Source: Thermomicrobiales bacterium (GTDB lineage: Bacteria; Chloroflexota; Chloroflexia; Thermomicrobiales; UBA6265). From it: a DNA stretch of 37,438 nucleotides. The stretch lies in contig JADYYO010000385.1 in NCBI GenBank assembly GCA_020853615.1, forward strand, positions 1 to 37,438. The letters are read 5' to 3'. The notes under the pieces were generated by a model. It did not search any database. It was not told the DNA's origin and saw nothing but the letters and a program-made list of their open reading frames with translations. Positions 16,627 to 23,749 of this stretch are shown piece by piece. The position numbers and the translations under genes were made by a program. The number at the start of each line of letters is the position of its first letter. The first letter of the stretch is position 1.

Positions 16627-18240
16627 ATGCGCTTCCTGATCGGGGTCGACATCGGCACCCAGGGGTCCAAAGGGGCTCTCGTCTCGGAGACGGGGCGGGT
16701 GCTCGCCACCAGCTCTGTCGAGCAGGAGGTCTCCGTGCTACGGCCGGGCTGGGCCGAGCATGACGCCGAGGTCGGTTGGTGGCAGGGATTCACCGCGGTC
16801 GTTCGCGGCCTGCTGCTCAAGGCGCAGGTCGATCCGCGGGACATCGTGGCGGTCAACGTCAGCGCGCTGATGCCCGTCTTCGCGCCTGTCGATGCGCAGG
16901 CGCGGCCGTTGCGCCCCGCCATCCTCTACGCCGACACCCGCGCGCACGCCGAGATAACCCGCATGAACCAGGAGCTTGGTATGGGCCAGGCGCCGGGCAT
17001 CGTCGGGGAGTTCACGCCGCAACTGACCCTGCAGGACCTCGGCCCAAAAATCTTCTGGTATCAGCAGCACGAGCCGGAGCTCTGGCGGCAGACGCGGCAA
17101 CTCCTCGGGGCACAGCCATTCATCACCCGCAAGCTGACCGGCCGGAACGTCATGGATCTCGGGACGGCGATCGGCTTTCGCCCCTTTTTCGACCCCGCCC
17201 GGCGCGAGTGGGATGTGCCCGTCTGCGAGCGCTATGGCGTGCCACTCGATCTGCTGCCCGAGTTGATGGAGATGACCGACATCGCGGGGACGGTGACGCC
17301 CGAGGCGGCGGCGGAAACGGGGCTTGCGCCCGGCACCGCCGTCGTCGCCGGGTCCGTCGACTACTTCGCCGAGATGATCAGCACGGGCGCCGATCAGCCG
17401 GGCGACATCATCGTCACCTATGGCACCACCCTCTGCCTGACCGCGCTCTCCAACGAGCCGATCGGTCACACGCCCGGGCTCGGATCGATGCTCGGCGGCC
17501 AGGGCGCCTTCTCCGACCTCTATCCGGGTCTGTACGGCGTCGGCGGCGGCATGCTCACCTCCGCCGCTCTCTCCCGCTGGTTCCGCGACAAGTTCGGCCA
17601 GGCCGAGCGCCGTGCCGAGCAGGATCTGGGCATCAGCGCCTATACGCTGCTCGGCCTGGAAGCGGAGGCTGTTTCCCCCGGCGCCGACGGGCTCATCGCG
17701 CTCCCCTATTTCAGCGGAGAGCGCTCGCCGATTCACGACGACCTGGCGCGGGGCGTTCTCTTCGGCCTCACCCTCGCCCACGGGCGCGGCCATGTCTACC
17801 GCGCCCTCCTGGAGGGGGTCGCCTACGGCCTCGAGCATCACCTGCACATCATCCGCGACGCCGGGGTGCCCCTGCGCCGTATCGTCGCCACGGGCGGCGG
17901 CGCGCGCAGCCACCTCTGGACGCAGATCATCAGCGATGTCACCGGCCTGCCGCAGACCGTGATCGCCCCGAGCAACTCGGCGCTCGGCGCCGCGTTCCTG
18001 GCCGGCAAGGCGATGGGCATCTTCGACCGCATCAGTGACGTGCGCCGCTGGGCGCGACCGGAAAGGGAGGTGTACCCTCGCGACGAAGTCCATGAGTTGT
18101 ACCAGAGGTACTACGCCATCTACCGTCGTCTCTACGAGCAGACGAAGGAGGAGATGCACGACCTCGCCCGCCTCACGGATGAGGCGGTATCCGGGCCGGC
18201 GAAGCCGTACTGTTCGGCGCTCGCCGCCGGGGCTCCGTAG
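16627..18240 (+). CDS. FGGY-family carbohydrate kinase (xylulokinase-like)
   Basis: A 537-residue sugar kinase, slightly longer than typical xylulokinases. It shows the first phosphate motif (FLIGVDIGTQGSKGALV), the VDYFAEM segment around the expected catalytic Asp, the adenosine motif (VATGGGARSHLWTQIISDVT) and the C-terminal SALGAAFLAG. I chose the ATG at 16627; AAGGACGG precedes it, whereas the in-frame TTG at 16603 overlaps that site. It is the first gene of an operon with a CUT1 importer, zinc dehydrogenase and aldolase, so it probably phosphorylates the imported sugar or the ketose made from it. FGGY kinases act on pentuloses, polyols, hexuloses and, in LsrK, on AI-2; the substrate cannot be chosen from sequence. 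Confidence 0.93.
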   Translation: MRFLIGVDIGTQGSKGALVSETGRVLATSSVEQEVSVLRPGWAEHDAEVGWWQGFTAVVRGLLLKAQVDPRDIVAVNVSALMPVFAPVDAQARPLRPAILYADTRAHAEITRMNQELGMGQAPGIVGEFTPQLTLQDLGPKIFWYQQHEPELWRQTRQLLGAQPFITRKLTGRNVMDLGTAIGFRPFFDPARREWDVPVCERYGVPLDLLPELMEMTDIAGTVTPEAAAETGLAPGTAVVAGSVDYFAEMISTGADQPGDIIVTYGTTLCLTALSNEPIGHTPGLGSMLGGQGAFSDLYPGLYGVGGGMLTSAALSRWFRDKFGQAERRAEQDLGISAYTLLGLEAEAVSPGADGLIALPYFSGERSPIHDDLARGVLFGLTLAHGRGHVYRALLEGVAYGLEHHLHIIRDAGVPLRRIVATGGGARSHLWTQIISDVTGLPQTVIAPSNSALGAAFLAGKAMGIFDRISDVRRWARPEREVYPRDEVHELYQRYYAIYRRLYEQTKEEMHDLARLTDEAVSGPAKPYCSALAAGAP

Positions 18241-18261
18241 GCCCGATCGATGGCTGGCGAC

Positions 18262-18276
18262 CCCGGACGGACCGGG
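18262..18276 (+). other. Small intercistronic hairpin between kinase and binding-protein genes
   Basis: CCCGG (18262-18266) and CCGGG (18272-18276) flank a five-base loop. On its own the element is weak. It is listed because the next cistron boundaries of this operon also carry hairpins. Confidence 0.35.
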
Positions 18277-18341
18277 CGGCCGTCAATCGCCGTCGCGCAT
18301 ATCGGCACGCAGGAAGACGCATGAAGACCAAGGGAGGTAGC

Positions 18342-19742
18342 ATGACCCTGCAGAATCGGACAACTCGTCGTCGCTTTGTTCAGGGCGCCACCGCCGGCGC
18401 GGCCGCGCTCGGCGCCAGTTGGCTCCCCTCGCAGACCGAGCGCATCCGCGCCATGCAGGACACGTTCGACTGGCAGCAGTTCAAGGGCGCCCAGGTCCGC
18501 CTGATCCTCAACAAGCACCCGTACACCGAGTCGTTGCTGCCGCTCCTGCCGGAATTCACGAAGCTGACCGGGATCGAGGTTCCCGAACCGTTGATCCTCC
18601 CCGAAGCCGAGTACTTCCAGAAGGTGCTGCTCGACCTCTCGACCGGCGCCGGCGAGTTCGACGCCTTCATGACCGGCCCGCAGATCCACTGGGCCTATGA
18701 CAGTGCCGGCTGGACCGAGCCGCTGGAGCCGTTCCTGGCGGATACCAACCTGACCTCGCCAGACTACGACGAGAAGGACATCTTTGAAGGGCTGATGGCC
18801 GCCAACCGCTGGAACCTCACCCTCGGCAGCGGCATCGGCGAGGGGAGCCAGTGGGCGATCCCGGTCATGGTCGAGACCTACGTCCAGGCCTACCGCAAGG
18901 ACGTCTACGACGAGCTCGGCGTCGAGCCGGCGACCACCATCGAGGGGTGGCGCGACATCAACAAGAAGGCCACCAAGGGCGACATGAAGGGGATCATCGT
19001 CCGCGGCGAGCGCGGCGGCGGCATGTCCGGCACCGGGTTCGTCTCCACCTTCCTCGGCTACGGCGGGCAGGTGATGGACGAGGGGCTCGTCTGCCAGATC
19101 AACTCGCCGGAAGGCGTCCACGTCGCCGAGCAGTACTGCGCGTCGGTCAAGGAGTCGGGCCCCGAGGGCTGGGCGAACGTCACCTGGTACGAGGGCCAGG
19201 AGAGCTTCGCCAACGGCAGCTACGGCCAATACATGGACTGCGACTTCTTCACCGCCCTGTATGACGATCCGGAGAAGTCCCAGATCGCCGGCAAGGTCGG
19301 CCTCGCGCTCTGCCCGCACGCCGACGACCACGATCCGGCCAGCGGTCTCTGGACCTGGGCGCTGGCGATGAGCTCGCGCGCGCAGGACAAGAACGCCTCC
19401 TGGTACTTCATCCAGTGGGCGACGATGAAGGAGCAGATGACCAACGCGACCGTCGTCGGCCGCAACTACAACCCGACCCGCTCGTCCGTCTTCGACGATG
19501 CCGATGTGCAGAAGACGATGGGTAGCTGGGCCAACGGGACGTACCTCCCGACCGTCCTCGAGAACCTCGACAAGTACGCGCGGGTCGCCTGGGCGCCGCA
19601 GCCGGAGAACACCTTCCTGGCCACGCGGTGGGACCAGGCGCTGCAGGAGATCTGGGCAGGCGACGATGCGCAGACAGCGCTCGATAACGCCAAGGCGGAT
19701 GTCGATGCCCACATGAAGGAACTCGGCCTGATCCAGGGCTAG
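18342..19742 (+). CDS. ABC sugar-type solute-binding protein with Tat signal
   Basis: A 466-residue periplasmic-type binding protein (family 1, CUT1 systems). The N-terminus has a twin-arginine signal (NRTTRRRFVQG followed by ATAGAAALGASWLP) with no lipobox cysteine, so it is not an obvious lipoprotein. Mature features include EFTKLTGIEVPEP, a GAGEFDAFMTG loop and the C-terminal FLATRWDQALQEIWAG typical of sugar-binding members. Two starts have ribosome-binding sites: 18342 (GGGAGG, four-base spacing, preferred) and 18321 (AGGAAG). It sits between the kinase and two permease genes and is followed by a strong hairpin that could keep its mRNA more abundant than that of the permeases. The ligand is unknown. 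Confidence 0.92.
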   Translation: MTLQNRTTRRRFVQGATAGAAALGASWLPSQTERIRAMQDTFDWQQFKGAQVRLILNKHPYTESLLPLLPEFTKLTGIEVPEPLILPEAEYFQKVLLDLSTGAGEFDAFMTGPQIHWAYDSAGWTEPLEPFLADTNLTSPDYDEKDIFEGLMAANRWNLTLGSGIGEGSQWAIPVMVETYVQAYRKDVYDELGVEPATTIEGWRDINKKATKGDMKGIIVRGERGGGMSGTGFVSTFLGYGGQVMDEGLVCQINSPEGVHVAEQYCASVKESGPEGWANVTWYEGQESFANGSYGQYMDCDFFTALYDDPEKSQIAGKVGLALCPHADDHDPASGLWTWALAMSSRAQDKNASWYFIQWATMKEQMTNATVVGRNYNPTRSSVFDDADVQKTMGSWANGTYLPTVLENLDKYARVAWAPQPENTFLATRWDQALQEIWAGDDAQTALDNAKADVDAHMKELGLIQG

Positions 19743-19755
19743 TGAAGCGTGCCGG

Positions 19756-19783
19756 GGCACGGGCCGCGATGGCGGCCCGTGCC
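19756..19783 (+). promoter_or_regulatory. Perfect 12-bp intercistronic hairpin after the binding-protein gene
   Basis: GGCACGGGCCGC (19756-19767) pairs perfectly with 19772-19783 around the tetraloop GATG. It starts 13 bases after the stop codon. No U-tract follows, so it is more likely an mRNA-stabilising or partial-termination element than a full terminator. It also argues that the permease starts at 19811 and not at the GTG at 19742. Confidence 0.7.
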
Positions 19784-19810
19784 GACCGGCTTGGGATAGG
19801 CGACTGTACG

Positions 19811-20746
19811 ATGGCAACCATCGCTTCACCAGTAGAGCGCGACCAGGTCGCCGGCGCGGCACGCCGGCGACCCTCGGTTGAAGAAGCAGACGTCCGGGCC
19901 GGTCGGCTCATGATGCTCCCAGCTCTGATCATCCCGATCTTCCTGGCCCTCGTCTTCCTTTTCGGCGTCTACCTCACCTTCCGGAATCGCCGCCTCAATC
20001 GCGGCGATCTCGGCTTCGTCGGCCTCGACAACTACGCCAAGCTCCTGCAGGACGAAAAGTTCTGGCACTCCATGTCCCTGACGGTCCAGTTCACGGTGAT
20101 CGACATCGCCTTCGAACTGGTCCTGGCCACCATTCTGGCCGTCGCGCTGACCCAGCCGTTGCGGGGTGTCCGCTTCTACCGCGCGCTGCTGATCATCCCC
20201 CTGATGACGCCGCCGGTCGTCGGCTCGCTCGTCTGGAAGGTTCTCTATCGCTCCGGGAATGGCGGCTTCTTCAACTGGATTCTCTGGAAGCTCGGGCTCC
20301 CCATGCAAGGCTTCATCGGCGACCCGACCCAGGCGCTCGCCAGCCTGATCGTCATCAACATCTGGCTCTTCCTCCCCTTCGTCGCCATCATCCTCCTCGC
20401 GGGGTTACAAACCCTGCCGCAGGAGCAGATCGACGCGGCGCACGTCGACGGCGCCAACAACTGGCGCGTCTTCTGGGAGATCAAGCTCCCCTACCTCATC
20501 CCGTTCTACATCGTGGCCATGTTCTTCCGGGTCATCGACTCGCTCAACGTCTTCGACATCATCTATGGCACCACCAAGGGAGGCCCCGGCGACACCACTC
20601 GCGTCGTGGCCGTCAACGGCTATGAGAACGCCTTCCCCTTCTTCAATATCTCGTACGGCGGCGCCATCTTCGTGGCGCTCTGGGTCCTCTGCATGGTCGT
20701 CGGATCACTCATGTACATGGTGGTCAAGCGGTCCCAGGCGGCCTAG
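19811..20746 (+). CDS. ABC sugar permease, CUT1 first subunit (MalF-like)
   Basis: About 311 residues with six predicted membrane segments and the MalF-type opening (ALIIPIFLALVFLFGVYLTF). The EAA loop that docks the ATPase is clear (EQIDAAHVDGANNWRVFWEI, then KLPYLIP). The frame is open from a GTG at 19742 overlapping the previous stop, but the added 23 residues are encoded by the intercistronic hairpin and match no family start. The ATG at 19811 is preferred although its ribosome-binding site is weak. It forms a heterodimer with the next gene product. No ATPase is encoded in the operon. Confidence 0.93.
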   Translation: MATIASPVERDQVAGAARRRPSVEEADVRAGRLMMLPALIIPIFLALVFLFGVYLTFRNRRLNRGDLGFVGLDNYAKLLQDEKFWHSMSLTVQFTVIDIAFELVLATILAVALTQPLRGVRFYRALLIIPLMTPPVVGSLVWKVLYRSGNGGFFNWILWKLGLPMQGFIGDPTQALASLIVINIWLFLPFVAIILLAGLQTLPQEQIDAAHVDGANNWRVFWEIKLPYLIPFYIVAMFFRVIDSLNVFDIIYGTTKGGPGDTTRVVAVNGYENAFPFFNISYGGAIFVALWVLCMVVGSLMYMVVKRSQAA

Positions 20747-20760
20747 AACGGAGCAGAGCC

Positions 20761-21681
20761 ATGCAGAACAGCGCCATTTCGCCAGGAACGCAACCGATGA
20801 TCATCCGCGAGAGCGCACAGCAGAAGCGGGAGCGCCGCTTCCACTTCCTCCTACACGTCGCGCTGATCATCTACTTCTTCATCACGCTCATTCCCTTCGC
20901 CTGGACCTTTCTCACGTCGTTGAAGAGTTCTCGCGACGTGGCGGCTGCGCCGCTCAAGATCTTCTTCTCGCCGACGCTCGACAACTACCGCGCGGTCCTC
21001 TTCAACCAGTACAGCGCCGACTCCGCCATGGCGCGCGTCCGCGTCGACATCCCCGGCGCCTTTCTCAACTCCATGATCATCGCTGGCGGGGCCACCATTC
21101 TCGCCATGCTCCTCGGGAACCTGGCGGCGTTCGCCCTCGCGCGGTACAAGATGCCGGAGCGGGAGGTCTACGCCTTCTTCTTCCTCGCCTTCCGCTTCGC
21201 GCCCGTCTTCGTCTTCATCATTCCCATGTTCATCATCTACCAGCAGGTCCACCTCTATAACACCTACCTCGGGATGATCCTGATCTTCCAGGTGATTGCC
21301 ATCCCGCTCATCGTCTGGACGATGCGCTCGTTCTACGAGTCGATCCCAGCCGAGCTGTTCGACTCGGCGTCGATCGATGGCGCGACCCGGGTGCAGCAGT
21401 TGCGACAGATCGCGCTACCGCTGGCGGCCCCGGGCCTCGCCGCGACAGCGGTCCTCACCTTCATCGCCTGCTGGAACAACTTCGTCTTTCCGTTCCTGCT
21501 GGGCGCGAAGCAAACGCAGACCATCACGTTGGCCACCATTACCTTCATCGGCTACGAAGAGGTGGCCTGGGGAATGATGACCGCGGCGGCGATCGTCACG
21601 ATCGTCCCGGAACTCATTCTGGCGATGTTTGTGCAGAAGCACATCGTACGCGGTTTGACCTACGGCGCCGTCAAGGAATAG
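20761..21681 (+). CDS. ABC sugar permease, CUT1 second subunit (MalG-like)
   Basis: A 306-residue membrane protein of the MalG class. It has a basic N-terminus, a first helix (HVALIIYFFITLIPFAWTFL) followed by SLKSSRDV, and the EAA loop (IPAELFDSASIDGATRVQQL, then RQIALPL). GGAGCAGAGCC precedes the ATG, 14 bases after the partner permease. The C-terminus (MFVQKHIVRGLTYGAVKE) is the usual MalG ending. Together the two permeases form the channel fed by the Tat-exported binding protein. Energy must come from an ATPase encoded elsewhere, as with MsiK-type shared ATPases. Confidence 0.94.
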   Translation: MQNSAISPGTQPMIIRESAQQKRERRFHFLLHVALIIYFFITLIPFAWTFLTSLKSSRDVAAAPLKIFFSPTLDNYRAVLFNQYSADSAMARVRVDIPGAFLNSMIIAGGATILAMLLGNLAAFALARYKMPEREVYAFFFLAFRFAPVFVFIIPMFIIYQQVHLYNTYLGMILIFQVIAIPLIVWTMRSFYESIPAELFDSASIDGATRVQQLRQIALPLAAPGLAATAVLTFIACWNNFVFPFLLGAKQTQTITLATITFIGYEEVAWGMMTAAAIVTIVPELILAMFVQKHIVRGLTYGAVKE

Positions 21682-21700
21682 CGGCGCCGGGGATACGAAT

Positions 21701-21725
21701 GCCGTGGGGCAGAATCACCCACGGC
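21701..21725 (+). other. 8-bp intercistronic hairpin before the dehydrogenase gene
   Basis: GCCGTGGG (21701-21708) pairs with CCCACGGC (21718-21725) around a 9-base loop. It ends two bases before the GGGAGG that serves the TTG start at 21743, so it could modulate translation or protect the downstream message. Confidence 0.5.
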
Positions 21726-21742
21726 GCGGGAGGTAAGAAGCC

Positions 21743-22762
21743 TTGAGGGCAGCACTACTGTACGGGATCGGCGATCTCCGCCTGGTCGACGTTCCCACGC
21801 CGGAGTACGGGCCAGACGAGGTCCTGACCAAGGTCACGGTCTGCGCCGTTTGCCCGACCGACATCCGGAAGTACCGGGTCGGCAACGGCGGCGTACTCCA
21901 GTTTCCGTTCAACATGGGCCACGAGTGGGTCGGCGAGGTCGTGGAAGTCGGCAAGGACGTCGATGACGTCAAGGTTGGCGACCGCATCCTCGGCGGCGGT
22001 TACGCCGGCTACGCCGAATATGCTCCGGTGGGGGGCCACAACCTGCGGCCGGTCAAGGGCAAGCCGCTGGTGATCCCGGAGAGCGTCAGCGACGAGGAGG
22101 CGACCTTCGTCGAGCCGCTGGCCGACGCGATCCACTCAATCGTCGACCAGGGCAAGGTCAAGATCGGCGACAAGGTCCTCATCCTCGGCGCCGGGCAGCT
22201 CGCCCTGCAGCACGTGATGGTCGCCAAGGCCGTTGGCGCCACGGTCATCGTCAGCGAGCCGATCGCCGAGCGGCGCGAACTGGCCCGCCAGTTCGGCGCG
22301 GACTACGTCCTCGACGGCTCCTCGACGGAGGAGGTCGTCGCGGCGGTCCACGAGTTGACCGACGGGCAGGGCGCCGACGCGGCGATTGTGACGATCGGCT
22401 CGCCCGAGGCGTCGGTGACAGCCCTCGCCGCGGTGCGCTCGCGCGCGCGGATCGTTCTCTTCGGCGGCTTCGACCGGGGCGTGCAGACGACGCTCGATCT
22501 CAACATCATCCACTACAAGGAGATCGAGCTGACCGGCAGCTACTGGGTCGGCGTGCCGCCCTACGGCAACCCCGATCTCTACGGCGTGGCTCTGAAGCTG
22601 ATCGAGAACGGCACGGTGCCGGTCGGCAAGCTGATCACGCACCGCTTCGAGCTCGAGAATATCCACGACGCCTTCGACGCCATCCGCACGAAGGCCGGCA
22701 TGAAGGCGATCATCTACATCAACAAGCCGCTGACGAGCAGCAACGGCGCAACCGACAAGTAA
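21743..22762 (+). CDS. Zinc-dependent alcohol/polyol dehydrogenase (MDR family), structural zinc lobe lost
   Basis: A 339-residue medium-chain dehydrogenase starting at a TTG with GGGAGGT nine bases upstream. Catalytic zinc ligands are present: the Cys in CAVCPTDIRKY, the His-Glu in MGHEWVGEV and the Glu of FVEPLADAIHS, which is the sorbitol-dehydrogenase pattern. The NAD(P) loop is LILGAGQLALQHVMVAKAVG. The four-cysteine structural zinc lobe is absent; the region after GDRI reads GGGYAGYAEYAP with no cysteines. It lies between the transporter and aldolase genes, so it probably oxidises the imported polyol or sugar. The exact substrate is unknown. Confidence 0.93.
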   Translation: MRAALLYGIGDLRLVDVPTPEYGPDEVLTKVTVCAVCPTDIRKYRVGNGGVLQFPFNMGHEWVGEVVEVGKDVDDVKVGDRILGGGYAGYAEYAPVGGHNLRPVKGKPLVIPESVSDEEATFVEPLADAIHSIVDQGKVKIGDKVLILGAGQLALQHVMVAKAVGATVIVSEPIAERRELARQFGADYVLDGSSTEEVVAAVHELTDGQGADAAIVTIGSPEASVTALAAVRSRARIVLFGGFDRGVQTTLDLNIIHYKEIELTGSYWVGVPPYGNPDLYGVALKLIENGTVPVGKLITHRFELENIHDAFDAIRTKAGMKAIIYINKPLTSSNGATDK

Positions 22763-22786
22763 CGGCTCACCTCGCGTCTGATAGTG

Positions 22787-22804
22787 GTCGCCGCGCATGG
22801 CGAC
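22787..22804 (+). other. Hairpin abutting the aldolase ribosome-binding site
   Basis: GTCGCC (22787-22792) pairs with GGCGAC (22799-22804) around six bases. AGGAGG (22805-22810) begins immediately after. Position suggests effects on translation start or mRNA end protection. Confidence 0.4.
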
Positions 22805-22819
22805 AGGAGGATTCATTTC

Positions 22820-23599
22820 ATGGACGGTCTGGAACGGCGAACGGCTCGCATTTCGGCGGCCGACGGCAAGACGGTCGTACTCGCGTTCGATCATGGCATG
22901 GGCGGCGCTCGCCACGCCGGGATGCAATACCCGGGACAGACGGTCCTCGACTGCGTCGCGGCCGGGGCGGATGCGATCCTGACCACGCCGGGCCTGGCCC
23001 GGACCTACGGCGACAAGCTGACCGGTATCGGGCTCGTCCTGACGCTCGACCTCGCGGCTGGCCGCGAGGAGGCCGCCGTGCGGGAGGCGATGCTGCTCGG
23101 TGCCGAGATGGGCAAGTTCATCTTCACCCCGTGGAGCAGCGAGGTTCCCGATAGCCTCGAGCGCAGCCGCCACATCATCGCGGTCGCGCACGATCTCGGC
23201 CTGCCGATGATGATCGAGCCGATCCCGGTGTCGTTCCAGGACACGAGCGCCCACACGCCGGAGAACATCGGCAAGGCCGCCAAGATGACCTGCGAGATCG
23301 ACGCCGACATCGTCAAGATGCAGTACTCGGGCGACCCGGAGAGCTTCCAGGAGATCATGAGCACCCTCTACCGACCGGTCGTCATCCTCGGCGGACCGGG
23401 CCGGGGCAACGAGCGGGCGGTGCTCGAGGACGTGCGCAACGCAATGGATGCCGGCGCGATCGGCACCACCATCGGCCGCAACATCTGGGAGCACGCCTCG
23501 CCGGCGCGGATGGTCGCGGCTCTCGCCGCCATCGTGCACGAAGATGCCTCGGTCGATGTCGCCATGCGGCAGTTGGAGCCCTCGTTCGCGGTCGCCTGA
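22820..23599 (+). CDS. Class I aldolase of the DhnA/LsrF type
   Basis: A 259-residue TIM-barrel aldolase. The family start VVLAFDHGMG is near residue 20, followed by GADAILTTPG. The Schiff-base lysine is in DADIVKMQYSGDPESF, and the phosphate-binding strands VVILGGPGRG and IGTTIGRNIWEH close the barrel. AGGAGG stands nine bases before the ATG at 22820; an upstream in-frame start at 22784 would be encoded by the hairpin region. Family members cleave fructose-bisphosphate-type ketose phosphates, and LsrF acts on phosphorylated AI-2. As the last enzyme gene of the operon it likely splits the phosphorylated ketose into three-carbon pieces. Confidence 0.92.
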   Translation: MDGLERRTARISAADGKTVVLAFDHGMGGARHAGMQYPGQTVLDCVAAGADAILTTPGLARTYGDKLTGIGLVLTLDLAAGREEAAVREAMLLGAEMGKFIFTPWSSEVPDSLERSRHIIAVAHDLGLPMMIEPIPVSFQDTSAHTPENIGKAAKMTCEIDADIVKMQYSGDPESFQEIMSTLYRPVVILGGPGRGNERAVLEDVRNAMDAGAIGTTIGRNIWEHASPARMVAALAAIVHEDASVDVAMRQLEPSFAVA

Positions 23600-23634
23600 T
23601 CGCGCACCAGAACTCCGAGGCCCGTGCCTGGGCC

Positions 23635-23670
23635 GCGCGGCCGGTCTCGCTCTGGCGGGGCCGGCCGCGC
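23635..23670. terminator. GC hairpin after the aldolase gene
   Basis: GCGCGGCCGG (23635-23644) pairs perfectly with CCGGCCGCGC (23661-23670) across a 16-base loop. There is no T-tract. It may end the operon or attenuate read-through into the regulator gene 80 bp further on. Confidence 0.4.
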
Positions 23671-23749
23671 ATTCACGCCCCGGCGCCCCAACACCCGTGC
23701 CATGAACGCTGCCCAACGCCTACGATAGAGGTCGCCAGGGCGACGCGCC

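Noticed and set aside
19742-19810. A 23-residue N-terminal extension of the first sugar permease from GTG 19742
   Set aside because: The extension is encoded by the intercistronic hairpin and resembles no permease start; ATG 19811 is preferred.
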